NCBI RefSeq assembly: GCF_030122845.1
Contig: NZ_CP126084.1
Coordinates: 2,914,001-2,978,000 of the forward strand
DNA length: 64,000 nt
Reading direction: 5' to 3'
Source: Paenibacillus woosongensis
Lineage (GTDB): Bacteria; Bacillota; Bacilli; Paenibacillales; Paenibacillaceae
The position numbers and the translations under genes were made by a program. The notes below the pieces were generated by a model, which did not search any database, was not told where the DNA came from, and saw only the letters and a program-made list of their open reading frames with translations. Below are positions 9,209 through 16,977 of the stretch, in pieces; the first letter of the stretch is position 1, and the number at the start of each line of letters is the position of its first letter.

Positions 9209-9751
9209 ATGGCGGAAATCAGAATAAGAAACACGAACAAAATTATTTCAGGGGACGATAATGTTCGGGAATTTCTGAGTCAATACGAAGTCATTTATGA
9301 GCATTGGGATGTGAGTAAGCTGCCTGCCGAGCTCCAGAACAATTTCACGTTGTCCGACGAACAAAAAAGCAAAATTCTGAACACCTTTGATGCGGAAATT
9401 CAAGATTTAGTCGCACGCCGCGGGTACCGGACATGGGATGTCATCACACTCAGCGAAGCGACACCGAACATCGAGGAATTACTCGCCAAATTTGAGCAGG
9501 TGCACACGCATACGGAGGACGAAATTCGCGTCATCGTTGCCGGCGCTGGAACATTTATCATTAAAGGCGATGAAGATACAGGTTATTTCGACGTGAACCT
9601 CGTGCCTGGAGATCTTATCTCCGTACCGGAGAATACAGCCCATTTCTTCACCTTGACAGACGAACGCAAGGTCGTGGCTGTCCGCCTCTTCGTCGAAGAG
9701 AATGGCTGGATCGCTCACCCTTATGATGATCCTACATTCAAAAAGGCATAA
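9209..9751 (+). CDS. mtnD: Acireductone dioxygenase (methionine salvage)
   Basis: Metal-dependent cupin enzyme of 180 residues that oxidises acireductone to the 2-keto acid precursor of methionine and formate in the methionine salvage pathway. The metal ligands are visible as VHTHTEDEIRVIV (H-x-H-x(n)-E) followed by GAGTFIIKG and PENTAHFFTL, which supplies the last histidine. Start ATG at 9209 follows a GCGGGG-type site and a clear TATAAT promoter. It is one of the few plus-strand genes and stands alone, divergent from metH. The rest of the salvage pathway is not in the window. Confidence 0.92.
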   Translation: MAEIRIRNTNKIISGDDNVREFLSQYEVIYEHWDVSKLPAELQNNFTLSDEQKSKILNTFDAEIQDLVARRGYRTWDVITLSEATPNIEELLAKFEQVHTHTEDEIRVIVAGAGTFIIKGDEDTGYFDVNLVPGDLISVPENTAHFFTLTDERKVVAVRLFVEENGWIAHPYDDPTFKKA

Positions 9752-9766
9752 ACCCAATTTGAATCC

Positions 9767-9813
9767 AAAAAAGCTGCTTTCGATCCCCTATGGGACACCG
9801 GAAGCAGCTTTTG
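9767..9813 (+). terminator. Terminator between mtnD and HAD gene
   Basis: The arms aagctgctt(tc) and gaagcagctt are flanked by an A run on the left and TTTTG on the right, so the hairpin can serve both converging genes. Confidence 0.75.
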
Positions 9814-9832
9814 CTTATTATTTTATAAATGG

Positions 9833-10624
9833 CTAATTCGCAGCAATAATATCATGAAGCTCGGATAAGTGCTTAATCTCATAAGTTGGAACGATTTGGT
9901 CGTCACGCGTATGGCCAACACGATTGATCCATACTGCAGTCATGCCTACACCAAGCGAACCAATGATGTCCGTAGTAAGCTTGTCCCCGACCATGATGGC
10001 CTCGTGCGCCTCAACTCCTAGCCGCTCCAGGGCATGCCGGAATATTGTAGAATCCGGTTTCCCCTTGCCGAACGCACCGGAAATAATAATTTCGTCAAAA
10101 AATGGCGCAAGCTCCGGAACCCCATCCAGCTTCTCCTGCTGCAGTGCCGGACAGCCATTGGTCAATAGAAGCAGCTTAACTTTGCCTTTCAGCTCCTTCA
10201 AAACCTGGAACGTCTCCTCGTACACATGCGGACGGGAACGTCTTTCCTTGCCGAACTGTTCGGCAAGCTCCGCAGCAAGCTCCTCGTTGTCTACGCCTAA
10301 AGCAAGCAAGCCGCGGCGCCAGGATTCCTTGCGATACACGGGAGCCAGCTGCTCCAGCTTGCGGAATTCAGGCTGCTCTCCCGCCGAAAAATGAGCCCAT
10401 AGCCCCTCAAACGGATTGATCCCGATCATTTTGGTAAACGGAAAAGTCTCATACGATTCATACAGCACTCTAGCCTCTTTGCGAACGGCCTCCTCCAGCT
10501 TCGCCGGATCGGTGCCAACCGCTCTTTGAGCCTGCAAACAGGTTTCCAAAAAAGCCTCTCTTACGCTGCGCTCGTCCCATAGCAAGGTATCATCCAAATC
10601 GAAACAAACCGCTTTGATTGTCAT
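9833..10624 (-). CDS. HAD-family hydrolase (YjjG/YsaA-like)
   Basis: HAD-IA phosphatase of 263 residues. Motif I is CFDLDDTLLW at the N-terminus, motif II LLLLTNG, the motif III lysine lies in GAFGKGKPD, and motif IV is GDKLTTDIIGS. A helical C1 cap is inserted after motif I. Family members dephosphorylate small metabolites such as nucleoside monophosphates or phosphoglycolate; the substrate is not evident here. Converges on mtnD with a shared terminator between them. It lies downstream of the small membrane protein gene and could share its transcript. Confidence 0.82.
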   Translation of the reverse strand: MTIKAVCFDLDDTLLWDERSVREAFLETCLQAQRAVGTDPAKLEEAVRKEARVLYESYETFPFTKMIGINPFEGLWAHFSAGEQPEFRKLEQLAPVYRKESWRRGLLALGVDNEELAAELAEQFGKERRSRPHVYEETFQVLKELKGKVKLLLLTNGCPALQQEKLDGVPELAPFFDEIIISGAFGKGKPDSTIFRHALERLGVEAHEAIMVGDKLTTDIIGSLGVGMTAVWINRVGHTRDDQIVPTYEIKHLSELHDIIAAN

Positions 10625-10659
10625 TCGTTCTCTTGTCCTCTCTTCTCCCGATAAATTGT

Positions 10660-11193
10660 TTATTCTTTAACGAAATCCACTTTATGTGTTTTCGCAAAAG
10701 TCTCAAGCCGTTCTGCCATAGCTGGCGTATTAAACAAATTTCGTTTACGGTAGAACACCCAGTTCTGTCCGCCCGCCTTCGGCGTAATGGTGATTTTATT
10801 TGGAGACGCTGTGATTTTGCTAATTTGCCCCGCTTCCAGCATCCGGTCCCGGTTAAACTTGGCCGTGAACAAATAATTTTTATTGATCCGCAAATAGGGC
10901 TTGTTGAGGAACAATGCTATGGCCAAAATGACGTAAAGGACGATCGTTAGCCAAAACATCGTTGTGCTTACCTCAGCACTGCCGCCTGCCAATGCAACGC
11001 CTGCATACAATCCAGCCAGCAAAATGAGCAGTAACGGAAGGATGATTTTTCGGCCTTTAAAAATATCCCCGTCTCCCCGGACTCCCATCCTGCTTCCTGT
11101 GCCAGTTCGTCCGGCCTTATTGCCCTGCGGGTTCTTCCCTTTCTTGTTTAATTTCATCTGATTGCGTTCAATTTTTCTGTCAAATGAAGCCAT
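10660..11193 (-). CDS. Membrane protein of unknown function, two TM segments
   Basis: A 177-residue protein I cannot place in a named family. It starts with a strongly basic, Gly/Lys/Asn-rich tail of about 45 residues. Two hydrophobic segments follow (around ILPLLLILLAGLYAGVALAG and MFWLTIVLYVILAIALFL), then a soluble C-terminal half rich in beta-type sequence (KITASPNKITITP). Start ATG at 11193 has AGGAGG seven bases upstream. By the positive-inside rule the N-terminal tail and the C-terminal domain are both cytoplasmic (inference). It sits between the aldo/keto reductase and the HAD hydrolase on the same strand. Confidence 0.7.
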   Translation of the reverse strand: MASFDRKIERNQMKLNKKGKNPQGNKAGRTGTGSRMGVRGDGDIFKGRKIILPLLLILLAGLYAGVALAGGSAEVSTTMFWLTIVLYVILAIALFLNKPYLRINKNYLFTAKFNRDRMLEAGQISKITASPNKITITPKAGGQNWVFYRKRNLFNTPAMAERLETFAKTHKVDFVKE

Positions 11194-11213
11194 CCATCTT
11201 CCTCCTAGATGAT

Positions 11214-12206
11214 TTAAATATTTCTCCTAAATTTGTTCAGGAACCGGGCGGGATATTCATCGGGCAACGCGCTTGCTTCATTCAGGCGTTGACGCAGCTC
11301 CAGCGGCAGTCTCCAGCCGACCGAACCCATGTTCTCTTCGAATTGTGCGAATGTGCTCGCACCGAAAATCGGAGACGTGATGCATGGCTGCTCCAGCAGC
11401 CAATTGAGAGAGACCTGTGCAGGGGTCTTGCCCGTTTCTTCCGCTACGGCCAATACGGCATCCAGAATCGCGAAGTTCTTATCCTCTGCGCGGTACTGCC
11501 AACTGCTTTCTCCTGTTTTGGCGGTTCCCAGGCGGCCTTCACTCGGCGTTTCGCCCCGGCGGTATTTGCCGGTCAAGAATCCGCCGCCAAGCGGAGCCCA
11601 TGGAATGATGCCGACCTTCTCTTCAGCGCATAAGGAGACCAGCTCACGGTCCGCTTCCCTGTTCACCAGGCTGTACTGCTGCTGTAAAGAAATATAGCGG
11701 GAGTACCCTCTGAAATCGCTGATGCCCAGGCTTTTCATTAATTGCCATGACAAATAATTCGAACAGCCTATGTAACGCACTTTGCCGGAGGTCACCAGAT
11801 CATCCAGAGCTCTCAGCGTCTCCTCAACTGGCGTATCCGCATCCCAGACGTGAATTTGATAAAGATCGATGTAATCCGTACCCAGCCTTCTCAGACTCGC
11901 ATCCACTCCGTCCATGATTCGCTTGCGGGAAGCTCCGAAGCCATTCACGTCCGGAGATGTACGCATCCGAACCTTCGTAGCGAGAATGACTTCCGAACGG
12001 CGGTCTTTAATGTACTTGCCGACGATTTCCTCAGAGCGTCCTTCGGTATACACATCGGCCGTATCGATAAAATTGCCGCCCTGATCCAAGAAGGCGGCGA
12101 TCATGCGGGCCGATTCCGCTTCATCTGTCTGCCCGCCGAAGGTCATGCTTCCCAAACATAGCCGTGATACAGCCAAACCGCTTTTGCCAAGATATGCGTA
12201 TTCCAC
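11214..12206 (-). CDS. Aldo/keto reductase
   Basis: NADPH-dependent aldo/keto reductase (TIM barrel), 330 residues, of the YhdN/Tas-like group. The catalytic tetrad can be traced: FIDTADVYTEGRSEE gives the aspartate and tyrosine, ILATKVR the lysine, and LYQIHVWD the histidine. The cofactor-binding C-terminal part includes SPIFGAST. It probably reduces reactive aldehydes or ketones; the physiological substrate is unknown. It starts MEYAYLGKSGLAVSRL at 12206 behind AGGAGG. It is separated from the DUF896 gene upstream by a terminator hairpin. Confidence 0.9.
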   Translation of the reverse strand: MEYAYLGKSGLAVSRLCLGSMTFGGQTDEAESARMIAAFLDQGGNFIDTADVYTEGRSEEIVGKYIKDRRSEVILATKVRMRTSPDVNGFGASRKRIMDGVDASLRRLGTDYIDLYQIHVWDADTPVEETLRALDDLVTSGKVRYIGCSNYLSWQLMKSLGISDFRGYSRYISLQQQYSLVNREADRELVSLCAEEKVGIIPWAPLGGGFLTGKYRRGETPSEGRLGTAKTGESSWQYRAEDKNFAILDAVLAVAEETGKTPAQVSLNWLLEQPCITSPIFGASTFAQFEENMGSVGWRLPLELRQRLNEASALPDEYPARFLNKFRRNI

Positions 12207-12232
12207 AGATTTGAACCTCCTTACTCATATGT

Positions 12233-12256
12233 AAAAGCCGGACCTATAGGCCGGCC
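12233..12256 (-). terminator. Terminator after DUF896 gene
   Basis: Minus-strand sequence GCCGGCC-tata-GGTCCGGC followed by TTTT, lying directly against the stop codon of the upstream small gene. Confidence 0.7.
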
Positions 12257-12430
12257 TTATTTATCCACCACTTCGATTGATTCCAACTGCTGACGGAAAT
12301 TTCTTCGTATGTTCTGAAGGTACGTCTCCCGGAGCTGAGCGCGTTCCAGCATTTCATCCTCCGTTAGTCCTTCAGCCTTGTTCTTGCGCGCCAATTCATT
12401 AATACGCCGTACCATTGCATCTATATCCAT
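12257..12430 (-). CDS. DUF896 (YnzC-like) small protein
   Basis: A 57-residue protein starting MDIDAMVRRINELARK, with LTEDEMLERAQLRETY in the middle and IRRNFRQQLESIEVVDK at the end. This is the DUF896/YnzC helical hairpin family, found near lexA/yneA in Bacillus. The start is ATG at 12430, with GGAGG five to six bases upstream, not the GTG 15 bases earlier. The function is unknown. Its position in the same neighbourhood as yneA and lexA suggests a link to the SOS-regulated yneA-yneB-ynzC cluster of Bacillus, although here the spore-surface genes lie in between. Confidence 0.85.
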   Translation of the reverse strand: MDIDAMVRRINELARKNKAEGLTEDEMLERAQLRETYLQNIRRNFRQQLESIEVVDK

Positions 12431-12520
12431 AGTTTCCTCCTGCACATAAATTCATGAATTCCCTTTAACATTGACATGACTGATAAAGGTTGTCAAGATA
12501 CCAGACTCTGAAGAACTCAG

Positions 12521-13306
12521 CTATTGGATCCGAGCTGCAAACGAGATGTTCTCCACGATAATCGGCGCCCCGGCCAATATAGTATCTCCTTCAAGAATAA
12601 GTGTTAAATCCGCTGTAGTCAAACGGTACAAGCTGCGCTCCTGCATGACTCCATTAATGAATAAATTTGAATATCCGTTCATCCCCATCCCTTGGAACTC
12701 TGAAGCCAAGCTACCGTCATCATCTGTAAACCAGGCAGCCGGAATACGAACAGTACCTGTCAATTCCTCGGGAGGAAAATAAAAATAACGAAAGGCGCTC
12801 GGCAGGATCGTTATTCCAGGAACTTCGCCTGGGGAACCTTGTGGGCCTTGCGGACCTTCACGACCTGGTGACCCTGGTGGGCCTTGAGGGCCTTGGGTGC
12901 CTGGCATACCTCGGTCGCCTTGAGCGCCCGGTAATCCCGCTGGCCCTATGGCGCCCGGCGCCCCCTGCAATCCGGTCTCCCCCCGCGGACCACGCCCTCC
13001 TGCTGCCCCCTCTTGCCCCGGTTGTCCTGGCGCGCCATTCCCTCTCACCAGCCCTGCTTGACTCGGCGAGCAGGATGCCCCCCGTTCTACTTGCGGCCCC
13101 TGCCCGATGATCCGCTGGATGATCCTTCCACTCTGCCTTGGACAAAATCGCTGATTTCTCCGCATGGAACGCTGACGGCATTTTTTCTTCTTTCTTATTA
13201 TAATTTTTCTTCTTTTATTGCAGCCTTGTCTGATTAACTCTTTCATTCCAGCATTTCTATTTGTCGCTTTACCATTCCTTACATGCTTGGCCGCAGTTGT
13301 AGACAT
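12521..13306 (-). CDS. Collagen-like spore-surface protein with DUF4183 domain
   Basis: About 261 residues in three parts. The N-terminus, up to about residue 80, is very basic (runs such as [11 protein letters not shown]). The middle, about residues 85-162, is a collagen-like Gly-X-Y repeat (units such as [16 protein letters not shown]). The C-terminal 95 residues match the DUF4183 domain (YFYFPPEEL...[15 protein letters not shown]). Collagen-like proteins with such C-terminal domains form exosporium or spore-surface filaments in Bacillus and Paenibacillus. Start ATG at 13306 follows GGAAGGTG by six bases. The C-terminal domain is related to the divergently encoded protein at 13535. A CATATGATA resembling a sigma-K -10 lies upstream. 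Confidence 0.75.
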   Translation of the reverse strand: MSTTAAKHVRNGKATNRNAGMKELIRQGCNKRRKIIIRKKKKCRQRSMRRNQRFCPRQSGRIIQRIIGQGPQVERGASCSPSQAGLVRGNGAPGQPGQEGAAGGRGPRGETGLQGAPGAIGPAGLPGAQGDRGMPGTQGPQGPPGSPGREGPQGPQGSPGEVPGITILPSAFRYFYFPPEELTGTVRIPAAWFTDDDGSLASEFQGMGMNGYSNLFINGVMQERSLYRLTTADLTLILEGDTILAGAPIIVENISFAARIQ

Positions 13307-13337
13307 GATGAACACCTTCCGTGTTTGAGTAATTGTA

Positions 13338-13346
13338 TATCATATG
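13338..13346 (-). promoter_or_regulatory. Possible sigma-K-type -10 element for the collagen-like gene
   Basis: The minus strand reads CATATGATA, which fits CATAnnnTA of sigma-K promoters, 32 bp before the ATG. No convincing -35 AC was found at the right distance, so this is only a candidate. Confidence 0.3.
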
Positions 13347-13534
13347 TCTCTGTAGATTTAGAGGAATAGACGTATATCTACGCTGGATAACGTTAAATCC
13401 ATATTTTTTTGCAGATGTTAATCGCCGTTTCACCCCCCCGCAAGCTTTCATTCTATAATATTGGATCGATAGCAGTCAGCTTCTGCATTCGATAACCACT
13501 CGCTTCGTCAATCTACAATAAAGGAGGTGAACAC

Positions 13535-13951
13535 ATGCCTGTCATCAAACCGGTATTTACAGCCACCGCCTCCGCCCCGATTGCCTCCGGGGGAGTAATT
13601 ACAACGACCATTAATCCCGTTACAACGCGATACTTCGCTGCTATCACTGCCGACATGATTGGAGCCACTGAGACGACGATTCTTGCAGCCAGCTTTTCGG
13701 ACGACGATGACGCTCCTATTACGGATCTGCCCACAATTACAGCAGCTAACGACTATTTCAACGTCTATATCAACGGAGTTCTGCAGCAAAACTCCTTATC
13801 TACGCTTACGACGGCAAGCTTGGTGCTTGCCACTACAGATCTCCTCATCGGAACGCCCGTAACGCTGGAGGTCGCCAGCTTTGCTGGAGCCGCGTCTGAT
13901 TTAACGACCCCGCCAACCATCTCTGCGCCCGACATTACAATTAATACGTAA
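13535..13951 (+). CDS. DUF4183 domain protein
   Basis: A 138-residue Thr/Ala-rich protein without signal peptide or membrane segment. The stretch from RYFAAITADMIGATETTILA through YFNVYINGVLQQNSLSTLTT to VTLEVASFAG aligns by eye with the C-terminal domain of the collagen-like protein encoded on the opposite strand (RYFYFP..., [20 protein letters not shown]). It is therefore assigned to DUF4183, a family of spore-forming bacteria. It has an excellent AAAGGAGGTG site before ATG 13535. A strong hairpin follows the stop. Probably a partner or scaffold component of the same spore-surface layer (inference). Confidence 0.7.
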   Translation: MPVIKPVFTATASAPIASGGVITTTINPVTTRYFAAITADMIGATETTILAASFSDDDDAPITDLPTITAANDYFNVYINGVLQQNSLSTLTTASLVLATTDLLIGTPVTLEVASFAGAASDLTTPPTISAPDITINT

Positions 13952-13957
13952 CTAACA

Positions 13958-13996
13958 CAAAGAAGGAACCGCAAACTAGACTTGCGGCTCCTTCTT
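13958..13996 (+). terminator. Terminator between DUF4183 gene and yneA
   Basis: The arms aaagaaggaaccgcaa and ttgcggctccttcttt pair almost completely around a short loop, between two converging genes. Confidence 0.75.
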
Positions 13997-14052
13997 TGGC
14001 GTAAAGCACATTCAAAACATGAATGGATATTTATGAATAGCTGAACCTAAAC

Positions 14053-14454
14053 TCATTTCATTGGCAGGACGAGGATATCCCCTGGCTGAATATTGCTTCC
14101 GGCCAGACCATTTGCCCGCTGAATCGCCGTAACATATACCCTCGTATCCATATCGCCCGGTTTATGAGCTGCGGCAATCTTCCATAAAGAGTCGCCCCGC
14201 TTGACCACAACGGACTCTGATTCTACAACATCATGGTCAGGTGATGAGGCTACTGCTGACGCCATTCCAGCCCAGGCAATAACTACGAACAGAATAAACA
14301 CCAACAACTTAAACAAAGTTATTCTAGCAAAGATATTCGAAATGGAGTTAGCAATTGCTTCATTCAATCTGGCGGCACCCTTCCGCAGCGCCCCCTCATT
14401 ACGCGAATCAGCCTTACGATCATAAATGCTCTGATATGTACTGTATCTCAACAT
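14053..14454 (-). CDS. yneA: YneA-like SOS cell-division suppressor (LysM protein)
   Basis: A 133-residue single-pass membrane protein. A charged N-terminal tail of about 45 residues leads to one hydrophobic segment (LFKLLVFILFVVIAWAGMA). A short linker and a C-terminal LysM domain follow (VKRGDSLWKIAAAH ... ANGLAGSNIQPGDILVLP). This architecture, plus the divergent placement next to lexA and SOS boxes in its promoter, identifies YneA, which delays division during DNA damage by acting at the septum. The N-terminal tail is longer than in Bacillus subtilis. Start ATG at 14454 with GGAG about ten bases upstream. Confidence 0.82.
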   Translation of the reverse strand: MLRYSTYQSIYDRKADSRNEGALRKGAARLNEAIANSISNIFARITLFKLLVFILFVVIAWAGMASAVASSPDHDVVESESVVVKRGDSLWKIAAAHKPGDMDTRVYVTAIQRANGLAGSNIQPGDILVLPMK

Positions 14455-14495
14455 AATATTATCACTCCAAACAGATGTTCTTATGAATTGAATTC

Positions 14496-14547
14496 ATAAT
14501 AACACGAACATTTGTTTGATTCAATAGTTTTTTAGAACAATTGTTCC
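14496..14547 (-). promoter_or_regulatory. yneA promoter with two SOS boxes
   Basis: On the minus strand TTGAAT (14519-14524) and TATTAT (14496-14501) are separated by exactly 17 bases. That spacer contains an SOS box (CGAACATTTGTTTG on the plus strand, 14505-14518; consensus CGAACnnnnGTTYG). A second, perfectly symmetric core GAACAATTGTTC lies just upstream at 14535-14546. LexA bound here would block the promoter. Confidence 0.75.
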
Positions 14548-14633
14548 CCTGTTTTTCGACACTGATCTATAAGTATATTGAAATGTATTTCCTAATAGCA
14601 TTAGCCGCATTCCAGTTCTGCCATGCATTATTT

Positions 14634-14673
14634 AGAACTTATGTTTGTGCGAACGGAAGTTCTATGTTATAAT
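14634..14673 (+). promoter_or_regulatory. lexA promoter with two SOS boxes
   Basis: AGAACTTATGTTTG (14634-14647) and CGAACGGAAGTTCT (14650-14663) flank and overlap a promoter with -35 TTGTGC (14645-14650) and -10 TATAAT (14668-14673), spacing 17. This is the expected autoregulation of lexA. Confidence 0.75.
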
Positions 14674-14707
14674 TTTTCCAAACGTTACTAAATGGGGTTG
14701 ATGGATT

Positions 14708-15334
14708 ATGTCGAAGGTTTCTAGCCGTCAGCAAGCTATTCTGGAATTTATACGCTCTGAAGTAAGATTGAAAGGTTACCCGCCCTCCGTGCGCGAAATC
14801 GGCGAAGCTGTAGGACTAGCTTCCAGTTCCACGGTACACGGTCATTTGGATCGGCTAGAGAAGAAAGGTTTTATCCGGCGTGATCCAACGAAGCCAAGAG
14901 CGATCGAGTTGCTGGGACAGGACGATGCGGAAGGCATCGGTCAGTTTGCCCATTCCGTGGCCCGTGTGCCTGTCATCGGCAAAGTCACTGCCGGTGTTCC
15001 TATAACGGCTACCGAGAATATCGAGGATTATTTCCCGCTTCCGCAGCATTATGCCGGAGAAGGCGAAATCTTTATGTTGTCTGTCGTTGGCAACAGTATG
15101 ATCGAGGCAGGAATCCATAGCGGAGACTATGTTATCGTACGGAAACAGCAAACGGCCAATAACGGAGAAATCGTCGTTGCAATGACGGAGGATGACGAGG
15201 CGACGGTCAAGACATTCTACAAGGAGAAGGATCATATTCGCCTTCAGCCGGAGAATTCGACGATGGAGCCGCTTCGTTTGACCCATGTGACTATATTGGG
15301 CAAAGTCATCGGCCTGTTCCGTGATCTGCACTAG
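14708..15334 (+). CDS. lexA: LexA repressor
   Basis: SOS repressor of 208 residues. The N-terminal winged helix is [19 protein letters not shown]...[20 protein letters not shown]. The cleavage site Ala-Gly is in KVTAGVPI. The latent peptidase has its serine in [11 protein letters not shown] and its lysine in [14 protein letters not shown] damage activates RecA, which promotes self-cleavage and derepression of the genes carrying CGAAC-n4-GTTCG boxes. Start ATG at 14708, with GGGG upstream. It is divergent from yneA, and both promoters carry two SOS boxes. A rho-independent terminator follows directly. Confidence 0.96.
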   Translation: MSKVSSRQQAILEFIRSEVRLKGYPPSVREIGEAVGLASSSTVHGHLDRLEKKGFIRRDPTKPRAIELLGQDDAEGIGQFAHSVARVPVIGKVTAGVPITATENIEDYFPLPQHYAGEGEIFMLSVVGNSMIEAGIHSGDYVIVRKQQTANNGEIVVAMTEDDEATVKTFYKEKDHIRLQPENSTMEPLRLTHVTILGKVIGLFRDLH

Positions 15335-15345
15335 CGAAATCAAAG

Positions 15346-15378
15346 AAAGAGCTACCGTGAGGGTATGCTCTTTTTTTA
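15346..15378 (+). terminator. lexA terminator
   Basis: AAAGAGC and GCTCTTT pair, extended by TACC/GGTA, followed by seven T residues. Confidence 0.85.
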
Positions 15379-15396
15379 TATGTTGCTATTCATGCA

Positions 15397-15705
15397 TTAT
15401 ATCGGATACAGCTCCTGCTTATCCCCGATGTCCTTCCTGCAATTTTTACATAAACCGGCAACATGGCCGAAGTCATTCGAATAAAACACCAGCTTCTTCG
15501 CTTGGTTGCACCGGGAGCATTTCTGGTTGCGCTTAGTGGTGATATCCGAGTTTTTACTAGAGGTACGCTTCTTAGGCAAGTAAATGACATTGCTCTGAAG
15601 TTCCGCAGCCCGCTTCCTCTTCACCATTGCTGCCGCTACGCCAAGGACAGCCAAAATGAGGACCAGCAGCATTAACCCAATCATCACCATTTCCCTTATT
15701 TCCAT
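15397..15705 (-). CDS. Small membrane protein with four-cysteine zinc-ribbon motif
   Basis: A 102-residue protein of unknown function. Residues 5-28 are a hydrophobic membrane segment (MVMIGLMLLVLILAVLGVAA). A basic stretch follows, then a C-terminal knuckle with CSRC and, about 20 residues later, CKNC, which looks like a small zinc-binding site. The strong GGGGAGAG before ATG 15705 supports expression. An overlapping frame at 15390-15590 has no such features and is discarded. The zinc knuckle would lie in the cytoplasm if the N-terminus is outside (inference). It lies 18 bp after the next small gene, so the two may form an operon. Confidence 0.6.
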   Translation of the reverse strand: MEIREMVMIGLMLLVLILAVLGVAAAMVKRKRAAELQSNVIYLPKKRTSSKNSDITTKRNQKCSRCNQAKKLVFYSNDFGHVAGLCKNCRKDIGDKQELYPI

Positions 15706-15723
15706 GAAGTCTCTCCCCTTAGT

Positions 15724-15882
15724 TCAACGATTTATCAATACGTAACCATGCTCGTTCTGCCTGGTGCTACTGTTATCCCGATCATAGCTGAGATGAATAG
15801 CTGCTGTAAACAGCAGTAAGCCCTGGAGCATTAGCCCCAGGACCGCTGATTGACCGCGATGCGTCAACGCAGAATACCCCAT
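15724..15882 (-). CDS. Small single-pass membrane peptide (52 aa)
   Basis: A short frame starting MGYSALTHRGQS, with one hydrophobic stretch (AVLGLMLQGLLLFTAAI) and a polar tail ending in NEHGYVLINR. The ATG at 15882 has AAAGGAAG about seven bases upstream, and the next gene begins 18 bp after its stop. Size, site and spacing make it a plausible gene, but I know no family for it. The hairpin-forming stretches inside (for example gctgctgtaaacagcagt) could instead mean that the region is a structured leader. Confidence 0.45.
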   Translation of the reverse strand: MGYSALTHRGQSAVLGLMLQGLLLFTAAIHLSYDRDNSSTRQNEHGYVLINR

Positions 15883-15927
15883 GCCTACTTCCTTTAGGGA
15901 AGCATGGCTGCACCCTCCCTTAACGCA

Positions 15928-16827
15928 TCAATGCGCTTTTTCATCCGCAAAGCTGCCGCCTGTTACATCAGACACCGTTTCAACTGCAATGAAGGCCTTG
16001 GGATCAATTTCACGAACGACCGTCTTCAGCATGGACAACTCAAGCCGGCTGACTACACAGTAAATCACTTGAGTTTCCTCTTTACTGATTCCGCCTCTCG
16101 CGTACAGATAAGTTGTGCTTCTCCCGAGGCTATTCATAATAGCTTCCGCTACTTCTTCATATTGCCTCGTGATGACCGTAACCGATTTGGATTCATCAAG
16201 ACCCTGCACGATAATATCCATGACCTTGGAGGCGATATAATAAGTGAAAATCGAATACATCGCCGAATCCCAACCGAGCAGGAAGCCGGCCACGATAAAA
16301 ATAACAATATTGATAATAAGAATGATCTGCCCTACGGAAACATTGACTTTTTTTGAGATCAAAATAGCTACGATTTCCGCACCGTCCGTCGTCCCCCCCA
16401 GCCTTAACACCAGGCCGACGCCCAGACCGAGTAACAGCGCGCCGAATAGAACGGCCAGCAATTTATCATTCGTAAAAGCCTCCACATGATGCAAATAACC
16501 CGTCGTTAAAGAAAGTACCACGATGCCATACAGCGAAGCGAATGCGAACTTCTTCCCGACCTGTCTATAGCCGACAAATAGAAAAGGCAGGTTGATCACG
16601 AAAAGGAAAATCCCTAACGGAATATTCGTAATGTTCGTCAGCATAAGTGAAATCCCGGTAATTCCGCCGTCAATAATTGCATTCGGCACAAGGAAGAGCT
16701 CCAGCGCAACCCCGGCAATGATCGCCCCTATGGTAATAAAAAAGAGCTTTGAAATAAGTTCAACTGGTTTGCTTAAATTCTCCTTTCTCCTGTTTATCTT
16801 TCCGATGCTTGGCTTGGTTTCTGCCAT
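15928..16827 (-). CDS. YitT family membrane protein (DUF161/DUF2179)
   Basis: A 299-residue integral membrane protein with about five or six hydrophobic segments over residues 25-215. A cytoplasmic C-terminal DUF2179 domain follows (SVTVITRQYEEVAEAIMNSL ... VIYCVVSRLELSMLKTVVRE). Motifs typical of YitT proteins are visible: FLVPNAIIDGGITGIS and LRLGGTTDGAEIVA. The family is widespread in Firmicutes and thought to be transporters, with no settled substrate. Start ATG at 16827 behind GGGTTG-type sequence. Monocistronic, with a hairpin between it and the transporter operon upstream. Confidence 0.9.
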   Translation of the reverse strand: MAETKPSIGKINRRKENLSKPVELISKLFFITIGAIIAGVALELFLVPNAIIDGGITGISLMLTNITNIPLGIFLFVINLPFLFVGYRQVGKKFAFASLYGIVVLSLTTGYLHHVEAFTNDKLLAVLFGALLLGLGVGLVLRLGGTTDGAEIVAILISKKVNVSVGQIILIINIVIFIVAGFLLGWDSAMYSIFTYYIASKVMDIIVQGLDESKSVTVITRQYEEVAEAIMNSLGRSTTYLYARGGISKEETQVIYCVVSRLELSMLKTVVREIDPKAFIAVETVSDVTGGSFADEKAH

Positions 16828-16901
16828 TTTTTCAACCCTTTCAGTAAAATTTACATATAAATAATTTAATGAATATTAATATGAAAATCAAATGGATGAT
16901 G

Positions 16902-16945
16902 AAAGACCCCAGATTCCTCCTTATGAGGAGAAATCCAAGGTCTTG
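16902..16945 (-). terminator. Hairpin after the sugar ABC operon
   Basis: The minus strand reads AAGACC...CTCCTC-ataa-GGAGG...GGTCTTTC, a long stem with a few mismatches and only a short T run. It is a probable terminator of the transporter operon. Confidence 0.6.
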
Positions 16946-16977
16946 ATCTACAGCATATTCAATTAGCTTAAATCTGC

